A stretch of DNA of 64,000 bases. Source: an uncultured Pseudomonas sp. (GTDB taxonomy: Bacteria; Pseudomonadota; Gammaproteobacteria; Pseudomonadales; Pseudomonadaceae). How positions within the stretch are numbered: position 1 is the stretch's first letter; the number at the start of each line of letters is the position of its first letter. Position numbers and translations under genes: made by a program. Location of the stretch: positions 6,107-70,106 of the forward strand of contig NZ_CAMPHI010000027.1 in assembly GCF_946885955.1 (NCBI RefSeq), in the 5' to 3' direction. A model generated the notes under the pieces. It had not been told where the DNA came from and searched no databases. It saw only the letters and a list, made by a program, of their open reading frames with translations. Positions 50,435-58,379 of this stretch are shown piece by piece.

Positions 50435-50926
50435 ATGGCCAAGAAAAGCCCACCCGTTCCAGAAGTGAACAGCCCAGCCACGGAGCCGAGCGGCACCCTG
50501 CTCAGCCAGCTAGTCGGCTACGCCTTGCGCCGCGCCCAATTGAAGGTCGCGCAGAACCTGGTCGAACAGCTCAACCCTTTCGACCTGCGCCCCGCCCAGT
50601 TCTCTGCCCTGTTGATCATCGAAGCCAGCCCTGGGTTGATGCAGACCGACCTGGCGGGCATCCTCGCGATCGAGCCGCCGCAGGTGGTGACCCTGCTGAA
50701 CAAACTGGAAAAACTCGGCCTCGCCGTGCGCGTGCGCTGCAAGCCGGACAAGCGCTCCTACGGTATTTTCCTCAGCAAGGCCGGTGAAACCCTGCTCAAA
50801 CAGCTCAAGGAAATCGCCCTCGCCAGCGACCGGGAAGCCACAGCGGCGCTCAGCGACGAGGAGCGCGAGCAGTTGCTGCAGTTGCTGCATAAAGTTCATC
50901 GACAGGACGCCCAAGCCGCGGGCTGA
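50435..50926 (+). CDS. MarR-family regulator, probable repressor of ferulate genes
   Basis: A 163-residue winged-helix protein. The dimerisation helix, the recognition region (Met-Gln-Thr-Asp-Leu-Ala-Gly-Ile-Leu, Pro-Gln-Val-Val-Thr-Leu-Leu-Asn-Lys-Leu-Glu, about 70-93) and the wing (Asp-Lys-Arg-Ser-Tyr-Gly, about 107-112) are clear. MarR regulators that respond to hydroxycinnamoyl-CoA thioesters commonly sit beside fcs/ech/vdh genes, and that is the likely ligand here. The palindrome at 56780 is the best candidate operator. The N-terminal 20 residues are Pro-rich and disordered. Confidence 0.85.
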   Translation: MAKKSPPVPEVNSPATEPSGTLLSQLVGYALRRAQLKVAQNLVEQLNPFDLRPAQFSALLIIEASPGLMQTDLAGILAIEPPQVVTLLNKLEKLGLAVRVRCKPDKRSYGIFLSKAGETLLKQLKEIALASDREATAALSDEEREQLLQLLHKVHRQDAQAAG

Positions 50927-51011
50927 TCGCCCTACCTCGCTGATTTGGCTACAAATCGTGGGAGGGGCTGGGCGGCACCCCGGGGCGCCGGTTGCGGCCG
51001 TAAAATCGATC

Positions 51012-51033
51012 CCCGGATTGCATCCGGGCTACG
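51012..51033. repeat. REP-type palindrome
   Basis: CCCGGAT-tgc-ATCCGGG (7-bp stem) is followed by CTACG, so the minus strand shows the GTAG foot of RAYT-type REPs. It lies between the convergent MarR and thiolase genes and may stabilise or end both messages. Confidence 0.6.
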
Positions 51034-51037
51034 AAAA

Positions 51038-52279
51038 CTAACCCCTCTCGAACCCCGGATTTTCGATCAGCACCGCTATACCCTGACCGCCGCCGATGCA
51101 AGCGGCGGCGATGCCGTAGCGTTGGTTGGCGGTGCGCAATTGGCGGGCCAGGGTCAGGCGCAGGCCAGTGGCAGCCAGCGGGTGGCCGAGGGCGATGGAG
51201 CCACCGTGCAGGTTGAGGCGCTGCGGATCGAGCTGCAATTCGCGCTGCACCGCCAGCACCTGGGCGGCCTGGGCTTCGTTGATCTCGAAGCGGGCGATAT
51301 CGTCCAGGCTCAAACCGCTGCGCGCCAGCAGCAGGCGAATCGCCGGCGCCGGGCCGATACCCATCAGTTCGGGCGCCACGCCGACCACCGCCGTCGCCAG
51401 CAAACGCGCCAATGGCCGGCGGCCGCCGAGCATATCTGCCGAACCGAGCAAAGCCGCCGCCGCACCGTCGACCACCGCGCAACTGTTGCCGGCGGTCTGC
51501 ACGCCACCGGCATGGATCGCGCGCAGGCGGGATAAAGCCGCCAGGCTGGTCGGCCGTGGATGGCTGTCGCGCTCGACCGCCTCGACCCCGCGCGGCAAGG
51601 CGATGCCGCGCGACCGATAGCAGTCCAGTTCGAAGGATTCGCTGCGCACACTGACGATTTCGCCAGCGAACACGCCCTCGCCCTGCCCCGCCAACGCCGC
51701 CTCGAAACTGCGCAGGGCATAGGCGTCGGCCTCTTCGCGACTGATGCCATAGCGCCGCGCCAGATTCTCCGCGGTACCGATCATGTCGATATCAGCCGCC
51801 GGATCGAACAGCGCCTCCCAAAGGAAGTCCTTGAACTCCACCCCGGCACCAAGACGAAAACCGCCGCGATGGGTATAGGCCGCAATCGGGTTGCGCGACA
51901 TCGATTCGGCAGCGACGCACAAGGCCAATTCCGCGCTCCCCGCGGCGATCTGCTCGCCAGCCTGGCGCAGCAATTCGAAACCTGTGCCGCAGATGCGCTG
52001 CACGCCCAGGGCCGGCACCGCCTGCGGCACACCGCTATACAGACCGATATGGCGTGGCAACAGGTAGGCGTCGAAACTCGCCTGAGCCACACAGCCGGCC
52101 AATACCGAGTCCACCACCGCCGGATCAATCTCGGCGCGGCGCAGCACCTCGCGGCCGACCTTGATTCCCAGGTCGGTCGGCGAGACCAACCCCAGGGCGC
52201 CGCCGTAGTCGCACCAGGGCGTACGCACGGCCTCGAGAATCAGCACATCGTCGAATGCCGAATACAGGCCCTCGCTCAT
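51038..52279 (-). CDS. Acetyl-CoA acyltransferase (thiolase) of the ferulate operon
   Basis: A 413-residue thiolase. The nucleophile Cys97 is in Val-Gln-Arg-Ile-Cys-Gly-Thr-Gly, His in Gly-Gly-Ser-Ile-Ala-Leu-Gly-His-Pro, and the second Cys (about 394) in Ala-Cys-Ile-Gly-Gly-Gly-Gln-Gly. The usual Asn-Glu-Ala-Phe is Asn-Glu-Ala-Gln here. Thiolases in ferulate clusters have been proposed to serve a CoA-dependent beta-oxidative route for hydroxycinnamates, in parallel to the hydratase/lyase route. It starts two bases after the fcs stop. Confidence 0.85.
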   Translation of the reverse strand: MSEGLYSAFDDVLILEAVRTPWCDYGGALGLVSPTDLGIKVGREVLRRAEIDPAVVDSVLAGCVAQASFDAYLLPRHIGLYSGVPQAVPALGVQRICGTGFELLRQAGEQIAAGSAELALCVAAESMSRNPIAAYTHRGGFRLGAGVEFKDFLWEALFDPAADIDMIGTAENLARRYGISREEADAYALRSFEAALAGQGEGVFAGEIVSVRSESFELDCYRSRGIALPRGVEAVERDSHPRPTSLAALSRLRAIHAGGVQTAGNSCAVVDGAAAALLGSADMLGGRRPLARLLATAVVGVAPELMGIGPAPAIRLLLARSGLSLDDIARFEINEAQAAQVLAVQRELQLDPQRLNLHGGSIALGHPLAATGLRLTLARQLRTANQRYGIAAACIGGGQGIAVLIENPGFERG

Positions 52280-52281
52280 AC

Positions 52282-54144
52282 TCAGCGCTCCGCCGTGACG
52301 CGTGCCGGATCCTCGCCGCGATAGAGCGCATCGATGCGCTCGGCACGGCAGCTGAGAATCACCCGCTGGTTGAGCGAGCCCTTGTCCGTGACCTCACCCT
52401 TGTCCAGCGACGGCGGCTCGCTCATCAGGCAGGCCCAGGCCAGGCGCGAGGCGCTGCCGGTGGCCTTCTCGTTGAGGTGTTCGAGCAGCTCGCCGAGCCA
52501 GGCGCGTACCCGCGGCGCGTTCAACACCTGCTCAGCCGTGGCGTCGCTCGGCAAACCGGCCAGTTCACGGCAGGCCGGCAACTGCGGGAACAGCAGCAGG
52601 CCGATGCACTCGCGGTTCGGCGCGGTCACCACCACATCCTGGATATAGGGCGCGCCCGCCATGATCACCCGCGTGCGCAAGGGGCCGACGCTGACGAACA
52701 CCCCGGTGTTGAGCTTGAAGTCCTCGGCGATGCGACCGTCGAACATCAGGCCCCACTCCGGGTGCTCGGGATCGGCCAATTTCAAGGCGTCGCCGGAGCA
52801 GTAGAAGCCCTCCTCGTCGAACACCGCGGCGCTCTGCTCGGGCGAGCGCCAGTAGCCCGGCATCACGTGCGGGCCGCTGAAGCGCCCTTCCAACTTGCCG
52901 TCCACCGGCACCAATTTGACCTCGCAGCCCGGCGCCGGCAGGCCGACATAGCCGGCCATCGACAGTGGCCCGGTGGTAAAGGTGCAGGACGGCGCGGTTT
53001 CGGTCATGCCGATCCCCGCCATCATGCGGATACGCTCGCCACAGTACGCCTCGGCCACGGCATCGAGGCGATCCCAGACCGCCTGGGACAAACCCGCGCC
53101 GGCGAAGAAGAACAACTTGATCTGCGCAAAGAACACTTCACGCAGCCCGGCGTCCACCTCCAGGGCGGCGACCAGCTCTTCCCAGCCCTTGGGCACGGTG
53201 AGGTAGGCGGTCGGCGAAATCTCGCGCAGGTTGCGCAGGGTCTCGGCGAAATGCTGCGGAGTCGGCTTGCCGTCGTCGATATACAGGGTGCCGCCGTTGT
53301 ACAGCACAATGCCGACGTTGTGGCTGCCGCCAAAAGTATGGTTCCACGGCAACCAGTCGACCAGCACCGGCGGCGCCTCGCCGAACACCGGGAAGCTCTG
53401 CAACAGCATCTGCTGGTTGGCGCAAAGCATGCGCTGGGTGGTAATCACCGCCTTGGGCAGCTTGGTCGAACCGCTGGTGAAGAGAAACTTGGCGATGCTA
53501 TCCGGGCCAGTCGCGGCAAAGGCCGCATCCGCCTCATCGCAGAGCTCGGTGCCGAGCAGGCTGGCGAACGAATGACACTCGCGCCCCGCCACTGCGCCCG
53601 CAGTCAGCAGCAACGGCGTGGCGGCCGGCACCACCGCTTCGATGGCGCGGGAGAAGGCCAGACCGTCAGCGGCGAACACCAGCCCCGGCTGCAACAGCGC
53701 GCAGATGTGCTGCAGCTTGGTGTAGTCCTGGGCCACCAGCGAATAGGCCGGCGACACCGGGCAATAGGGCACGCCGATATACATCGCCGCGCAGGCCAGT
53801 TGCAGGTGCTCCAAGTCGTTGCCGGAGAGGATCAACAGCGGCCGCTCAACCGACAGATCGAAGCTCAGCAGGCGCTGGGCGATGCTGCGCACCCGCCCGA
53901 GCATCTCGGCATAGCTGATGCGCTGCCATTCGCCGGCGGCACAGCGGCGGGCGATAAAGGTCTGCTCGGGACGCTCCTCGGCCCAGCGCAGCAGGCGCTC
54001 GAGCAGGCGCTGCGGATAGGCCTGCAGCGGCTCGGCCGCCTGCATGTACAGCGCCTGCCCGACCTGGCGCAGTTGCACCGCCGATTGGCCGATCGATACC
54101 GGCCGGTAGGCGGGTTCGACTCGACCACTGGATTGGCTATTCAC
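52282..54144 (-). CDS. fcs: Feruloyl-CoA synthetase
   Basis: A 620-residue acyl-adenylate-forming enzyme that activates ferulate (also caffeate and p-coumarate) to the CoA thioester. The phosphate loop Phe-Thr-Ser-Gly-Ser-Thr-Lys-Leu-Pro-Lys lies near 195-204, followed by the Trp-Asn-His-Thr-Phe-Gly motif and Gly-Met-Thr-Glu-Thr-Ala-Pro-Ser in the A5 region. The Fcs-type ending lacks the classical A10 Lys segment of other ligases, as in this subfamily. The start is GTG with GAGGAG upstream. Second to last gene of ech-vdh-fcs-thiolase. Confidence 0.92.
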   Translation of the reverse strand: MNSQSSGRVEPAYRPVSIGQSAVQLRQVGQALYMQAAEPLQAYPQRLLERLLRWAEERPEQTFIARRCAAGEWQRISYAEMLGRVRSIAQRLLSFDLSVERPLLILSGNDLEHLQLACAAMYIGVPYCPVSPAYSLVAQDYTKLQHICALLQPGLVFAADGLAFSRAIEAVVPAATPLLLTAGAVAGRECHSFASLLGTELCDEADAAFAATGPDSIAKFLFTSGSTKLPKAVITTQRMLCANQQMLLQSFPVFGEAPPVLVDWLPWNHTFGGSHNVGIVLYNGGTLYIDDGKPTPQHFAETLRNLREISPTAYLTVPKGWEELVAALEVDAGLREVFFAQIKLFFFAGAGLSQAVWDRLDAVAEAYCGERIRMMAGIGMTETAPSCTFTTGPLSMAGYVGLPAPGCEVKLVPVDGKLEGRFSGPHVMPGYWRSPEQSAAVFDEEGFYCSGDALKLADPEHPEWGLMFDGRIAEDFKLNTGVFVSVGPLRTRVIMAGAPYIQDVVVTAPNRECIGLLLFPQLPACRELAGLPSDATAEQVLNAPRVRAWLGELLEHLNEKATGSASRLAWACLMSEPPSLDKGEVTDKGSLNQRVILSCRAERIDALYRGEDPARVTAER

Positions 54145-54245
54145 CTGTAAAACTCCTCAGCAAAGCATTGCCGGACGCCCGACCGCCACACCCGAGGTGC
54201 GCGACCGACCCGAGCCGATTGTTCTTATGGTGCCGCTGCCTGTTG

Positions 54246-54266
54246 AGGATCTGCGCAGCAGATCCT
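54246..54266 (-). other. Hairpin between vdh and fcs
   Basis: AGGATCTGC-gca-GCAGATCCT is a 9-bp perfect stem with a triloop, 11 bases past the vdh stop on the minus strand, without a U tract. It may stabilise the vdh message or cause partial Rho-dependent polarity before fcs. Confidence 0.5.
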
Positions 54267-54276
54267 GATCAGGTTT

Positions 54277-55725
54277 TCAGATCGGGTAGTGGCGCGGCCC
54301 GTTCTGAATAGTGACCCAGCGCAACTGGGTGAAGAAGTCGATCGACGCCTTGCTGCCGAAGCTGCCGTAGCCGCTGGCCTTGACCCCGCCGAACGGCATC
54401 TGCGCCTCGTCGTGTACGGTCGGCCCATTGATATGGCAGATGCCCGACTCGACCCGCTGCGCCAGCACCAGAGCGCGCGACACATCGCGACTGAAGATCG
54501 CCGCCGACAGGCCGAACTCGGAATCGTTGGCCAGGCGCAGAAGCTCCTCGTCGCCCGCACCGCGCAGCACCACCGCCACCGGGCCGAAGGATTCCTCGTG
54601 GTATAGGCGCATATCCCGAGTGACGCCGTCGAGCAGGGTCGCCTGCATGATGCTGCCATCCAGCTGGCCGCCGCATACCAGGCGCGCGCCCTTGGCCAGG
54701 GCATCGTCGACCAGCGCCTTGATCCGCTGCCCGGCCGAGGCATCGATCAGCGAACCGAGCACGGAGCCAGCGTCGTTCGGGTCGCCGGCACGCAGGCTCG
54801 CGGCCTTCTGCGCCAGTTTCTCGACGAAGGCATCGGCGACCTTGGCATCGACCACCAGGCGTTCGGTGGACATGCAGATCTGCCCCTGGTTGAAGTAGGC
54901 GCCGAAGGCCGCCGCTTCGACCGCCGCGTCCAGGTCGGCATCGTCCAGCACCAGTAGCGGCGCCTTGCCGCCCAGCTCCAGCAGCGCCGGCTTCAGGTGC
55001 CGCGCCGAGAGTTCGCCGATAATCCGCCCGACATGGGTGGAGCCAGTGAAATTGACCCGACGCACCGCCGGGTTGGCGATCAGCCGGGCGACTATGGCCG
55101 GCGCATCTTCCGGCGCGTTAGTGATCACGTTGACCACGCCATCGCCGAGGCCGGCATCATGCAGCACCTGACCGATCAGCCGATGCAGCGCCGGGCTCAG
55201 CTCCGACGCCTTGAGCACCAGGGTATTGCCGCAGGCCAGTGGCATGGCGACGGCGCGGGTGCCGAGGATCACCGGCGCGTTCCAGGGCGCGATGCCGAGC
55301 ACCACGCCGCAAGGCTGGCGCAGGGCCATGGCGAAGCTGCCGGGCACGTCGGAGGGGACCACCTCGCCATAGATCTGCGTGGTCATCGCCGCCGCCTCTC
55401 GCAGCATGCTCGCGGCCAGGTGCACGTTGAAGCCGTACCAGTTGGCCATCGCCCCGGTCTCACCAGCCAGTGCGAGGAATTCGGGTGCCCGCGCCGCCAT
55501 TTGCTCGGCAGCCTTGAGCAGACGCGCGCGTCGCTCGTTGGGCGCCAACGCGGCCCAGGCGGGAAACGCCGCCTGAGCAGCTGCCACCGCTGCATCTGCA
55601 TCTTCCAAAGTGGCGGCGGCGACCCGCGACACGACCTCTCCGGTCAGCGGATTGCAGCGCTCGAACACACGACCATCGGCAGCCGGTCGCGACTCACCGC
55701 CAATCAGCAAAGGCACCTTGAACAT
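54277..55725 (-). CDS. vdh: Vanillin dehydrogenase
   Basis: A 482-residue NAD-dependent aldehyde dehydrogenase oxidising vanillin to vanillate (also protocatechualdehyde and 4-hydroxybenzaldehyde). Catalytic Cys284 is in Phe-Asn-Gln-Gly-Gln-Ile-Cys-Met, general base Glu250 in Leu-Leu-Glu-Leu-Gly-Gly-Lys, and oxyanion Asn149 in Ala-Pro-Trp-Asn-Ala-Pro. The pattern and the position between ech and fcs are those of Vdh. AGAGGAA upstream supports ATG 55725. Confidence 0.93.
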   Translation of the reverse strand: MFKVPLLIGGESRPAADGRVFERCNPLTGEVVSRVAAATLEDADAAVAAAQAAFPAWAALAPNERRARLLKAAEQMAARAPEFLALAGETGAMANWYGFNVHLAASMLREAAAMTTQIYGEVVPSDVPGSFAMALRQPCGVVLGIAPWNAPVILGTRAVAMPLACGNTLVLKASELSPALHRLIGQVLHDAGLGDGVVNVITNAPEDAPAIVARLIANPAVRRVNFTGSTHVGRIIGELSARHLKPALLELGGKAPLLVLDDADLDAAVEAAAFGAYFNQGQICMSTERLVVDAKVADAFVEKLAQKAASLRAGDPNDAGSVLGSLIDASAGQRIKALVDDALAKGARLVCGGQLDGSIMQATLLDGVTRDMRLYHEESFGPVAVVLRGAGDEELLRLANDSEFGLSAAIFSRDVSRALVLAQRVESGICHINGPTVHDEAQMPFGGVKASGYGSFGSKASIDFFTQLRWVTIQNGPRHYPI

Positions 55726-55774
55726 GGGGAATTCCTCTTGTTGTGCTTGTTCAAATCAATCGCCGTAGCGAGAG

Positions 55775-55886
55775 CGTCTCCAGGCGTTCGCGGCAAGGCG
55801 CGCTATGCGAAAGATGGGGGAGTTTAGTCAGCTAAATGACCCCGTCTTTTGCGTAGCGCAACGTCAGCAGCGGGCGCCTGGAGGCG
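55775..55886. repeat. Nested palindromic (MITE-like) element between ech and vdh
   Basis: The outer arms CGTCTCCAGGCG (55775-55786) and CGCCTGGAGGCG (55875-55886) pair over 12 bases with one G-T wobble. The inner arms (55800-55814 and 55845-55859) pair over 15 bases with two imperfections. The centre contains AGTTTAGTCAGCTAAATGA. The whole can fold into a long cruciform or RNA hairpin inside the ferulate operon. Confidence 0.6.
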
Positions 55887-55901
55887 GTCGCAGTAGGCGC
55901 A

Positions 55902-56732
55902 TTAGCGCTTGTAGGCCTGCAAACCGGGCTTGATGCTCTTCTCGTCGAGGAACTGCTTCATGCCCTGCTCGCGGCCACCTTCCTTGTCGAGCAAACGCGA
56001 CTGGTCGAGCTTGGCGTACAGGTAATCCTCGTTCTGCTCCCAGGTCAGCTCGCGGCAACGCTTGAAGCCATGCTTGGCCGCACGCAGCACCACCGGGTTT
56101 TTCTCCAACAGGTTGCGCGCCAGCTCAATGGTGGTTTCGCGCAGCTGTGCCAACGGCACGCTCTCGTTGACCAGGCCCATCTCCGCGGCTTTCTGCCCGC
56201 CGAAAGTCTTGCCGGTCATGATGTAGTACAGCGACTGGCGGTGGCCGACGGTATCGGCCATGGCCTTGCTGACCAGGTTGCCCGGCGGGATGCCCCAGTT
56301 GATTTCCGACAGACCGAAGGTCGCCTCGTCGGCGCAGATCGCCAGGTCGCAGGCCACCAGCGGGCTGAAACCGCCACCGAAACACCAGCCATTGACCATG
56401 GCGATGGTCGGCTTGGTGTACATGCGCAGCAGCTTCCACTGCCATTGCGAAGCTTCGCGGCGGATCTTCTCTTGCAGAATTTCCGGGCCGGCGTCGATTT
56501 CCCGGAAGTATTCCTTCAGGTCCATGCCCGCGGTCCAGGCCTCGCCGGCGCCGGTCAGCACCAACACGCCGGCCGCCGGATCCTGCTCCAGGGTTTCCAG
56601 CACATCGACCATTTCGCGGTTCAGCGTCGGGCTCATGGCGTTGCGCTTTTCCGGGCGATTGAGAATCACCCAGGCGATGCCCTCTTCGAGCTCGACCTTG
56701 ACGGTTTGCCAGCGGTTTTCGTAATTGCTCAT
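55902..56732 (-). CDS. ech: Feruloyl-CoA hydratase/lyase (enoyl-CoA hydratase/aldolase)
   Basis: A 276-residue crotonase-fold enzyme. It hydrates feruloyl-CoA and cleaves the product to vanillin and acetyl-CoA. The oxyanion-hole strands Trp-Thr-Ala-Gly-Met-Asp-Leu-Lys-Glu (about 66-74) and Gly-Trp-Cys-Phe-Gly-Gly-Gly-Phe (about 115-122) are clear, and the catalytic Glu in Leu-Ser-Glu-Ile-Asn-Trp-Gly is at about 143. It is first in the ferulate operon, with a GAGGTG ribosome site and a large palindromic operator 48 bases upstream. Confidence 0.94.
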   Translation of the reverse strand: MSNYENRWQTVKVELEEGIAWVILNRPEKRNAMSPTLNREMVDVLETLEQDPAAGVLVLTGAGEAWTAGMDLKEYFREIDAGPEILQEKIRREASQWQWKLLRMYTKPTIAMVNGWCFGGGFSPLVACDLAICADEATFGLSEINWGIPPGNLVSKAMADTVGHRQSLYYIMTGKTFGGQKAAEMGLVNESVPLAQLRETTIELARNLLEKNPVVLRAAKHGFKRCRELTWEQNEDYLYAKLDQSRLLDKEGGREQGMKQFLDEKSIKPGLQAYKR

Positions 56733-56779
56733 CTCTCACCTCTTGTCATGGCTGTTAGCGCCTGGAAGCAAAATTACTC

Positions 56780-56814
56780 CGCAAATATAGTTATGTCAAT
56801 TAACTATATTTGCG
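56780..56814. promoter_or_regulatory. Palindromic operator upstream of ech (probable MarR site)
   Basis: A perfect 13-bp inverted repeat, CGCAAATATAGTT and AACTATATTTGCG, is separated by 9 bases. It is AT-rich in a GC-rich genome, overlaps the expected promoter of the ech-vdh-fcs-thiolase operon, and has the size and symmetry of a MarR-family operator. The inner bases (GTTATGTCAATTAAC) are themselves nearly palindromic, so two dimers could bind. Confidence 0.75.
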
Positions 56815-57119
56815 AATTTATGCCTTTCCGAACTGCATGATACCGGCACAAACCCTGCTCAAACCTAGGAAAACCAAGGTAGCGAGATCACCTCGCATGA
56901 ATGGAAATGAAATTACATTAATAAACATAACCTTATACCCAGACAGCAAGCCTCGCCCAGACTCGCCCCTGCGCCGGGTTAAAAGCATTTAGCAAGATGT
57001 TCGATCAGGCTGAAGTCCAATTCGCTATTGGACGCCTCTACCAGCGGTAGGCCGCAGACGCCGTCCGTCGCAGGCCTGCGCCCGCCATAGAGCAAGCAGT
57101 TCAGACCCTGACAGCGTGC
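56815..57119. other. Intergenic region upstream of ech, with possible coding remnant
   Basis: About 300 bases. On the minus strand from about 57112 to 56979 a frame without start or ribosome site encodes a Cys-containing C-terminus (Gly-Leu-Asn-Cys-Leu-Leu-Tyr-Gly-Gly-Arg-Arg-Pro, then Gly-Val-Cys-Gly-Leu-Pro) with natural-looking codon use and a TAA stop. It could be the tail of a lost gene. Short plus-strand frames here have no ribosome site. Confidence 0.3.
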
Positions 57120-57160
57120 GCCCTGGCAGGTCGTTGAAAACGACCTGCCAGGGCCCTTTT
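57120..57160 (+). terminator. Very strong hairpin, terminator-like on plus strand
   Basis: A 16-bp perfect stem (57120-57135 with 57139-57154) closes a GAA triloop and is followed by CCTTTTG. There is no recognised plus-strand gene upstream; the minus-strand gene ending at 57236 lacks a T run on its side. It may function in RNA stability of the polyamine-binding protein message or end an unannotated plus-strand transcript. Confidence 0.6.
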
Positions 57161-57235
57161 GATAAAAGACAGGCGCCGTCACGCTGTTCATGACGAACGC
57201 CAAGGGCCCGGAACCCTGGTTCTGGGCCCGGCCAG

Positions 57236-58339
57236 TCAGCGGTCGGACTTGATCGTCGTCCAGGTGCGGGTGCGTACCCGTTCGATCGACATGGGCAAAG
57301 GCGTCAGCGGGAACAACGTCTTGCGTGCTGCATCGGACGCATACAGGCTCTGGTCGCTGCGAATTTCCGGGTTCACAAGCTCGACGGCATCCTTGTTCGG
57401 CGTCGGATAGCCGATCTGGTTGCTGATCCGCGCGATTACCTCCGGCCGCAAGATGTAGTTGATGAACGCGTGCGCTTCCTCGGCGTGGGGCGCCTTCGCC
57501 GGCACGGCCATGACATCCGACCACATCGGCGCGCCCTCTTTGGGCAGGGCCATCTCCACCTTCACACCCTTGCCCGCAGCGGCGGCCAGTTGCTGGGCAA
57601 AGACAAAACCTCCGGACCAGCCGACTGCCACGCAGATGTCGCCATTGGCGATATCCATGCCATATCGGGAAGAGTTGAAATAGGTGACGTACGGACGGAT
57701 CTTCAACATCAGGGACTCGGCCTGCTTGTAGTCCGCGCGGTTCTGGCTGTTGGGCGGGAGTCCCTGGTAATTCAGCGCGATCGGCACTATCTCGCCGGGG
57801 GCATCGAGGAAACCGACGCCACAGCTTGCCAACTTGGACAGGTTCTCCTCCTTGAAGATGACATCCCAGGAGTCCATCGCCACATCGGCGCCCAGCGCCT
57901 GCCGCACCTTGTCGACGTTATAGCCGATCAGCGTCGTGCCCCACAGATAGGGCACGACGAAACGATTGCCCTGGTCGCCAGCCGCCTCAAGGGTGGTCAT
58001 GAACTGAGCGTCGAGGTGCTGCCAGTTAGGCAATTTGCCTCGGTCCAGCGGCTCGAAGGCGCCGGCGGCGATCAGCTTGCCGATGTTGGAACTGCCCGGA
58101 AATACCACATCGTAGCCGGAGTTGCCGGTAAGCAGCTTGGACTCCAGGGTTTCCACGCTATCGAACACATCCAGCACCGGGTGGATGCCGGTTTCGCTCT
58201 CGAAGTCTTTGAGCACCGCCGGTGGCAGGTACTCGATCCAGTTGTAGATGCGAACCGTACGCGGCTCTGCCGCACAGGTGCCGGCGACGAGCATGGCAAC
58301 GGTAAAGCCCAGTACAGATTGACGCAGATACTTGTTCAT
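57236..58339 (-). CDS. Polyamine ABC transporter substrate-binding protein (PotF-like)
   Basis: A 367-residue periplasmic binding protein. The signal peptide ends near Cys-Ala-Ala-Glu (about residue 25). The mature N-terminus Val-Arg-Ile-Tyr-Asn-Trp-Ile-Glu-Tyr-Leu is the classic PotF/SpuD-type start where Trp and Glu/Asp contact putrescine. Val-Phe-Pro-Gly-Ser, Pro-Tyr-Leu-Trp-Gly-Thr-Thr and Val-Gly-Trp-Ser-Gly-Gly are further cleft segments. No permease or ATPase genes are adjacent, so it must use a transporter encoded elsewhere. GGAGGAG precedes ATG 58339. It is the last gene of an operon with the porin and amide hydrolase. Confidence 0.87.
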   Translation of the reverse strand: MNKYLRQSVLGFTVAMLVAGTCAAEPRTVRIYNWIEYLPPAVLKDFESETGIHPVLDVFDSVETLESKLLTGNSGYDVVFPGSSNIGKLIAAGAFEPLDRGKLPNWQHLDAQFMTTLEAAGDQGNRFVVPYLWGTTLIGYNVDKVRQALGADVAMDSWDVIFKEENLSKLASCGVGFLDAPGEIVPIALNYQGLPPNSQNRADYKQAESLMLKIRPYVTYFNSSRYGMDIANGDICVAVGWSGGFVFAQQLAAAAGKGVKVEMALPKEGAPMWSDVMAVPAKAPHAEEAHAFINYILRPEVIARISNQIGYPTPNKDAVELVNPEIRSDQSLYASDAARKTLFPLTPLPMSIERVRTRTWTTIKSDR

Positions 58340-58379
58340 TCGGGAATTCTCCTCCACATGCCTCGACGGCGCGCGGCAT

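Noticed and set aside
56810..56992. 60-codon plus-strand frame after the ech operator
   Set aside because: It begins inside the palindrome, has no ribosome site and no recognisable protein features.
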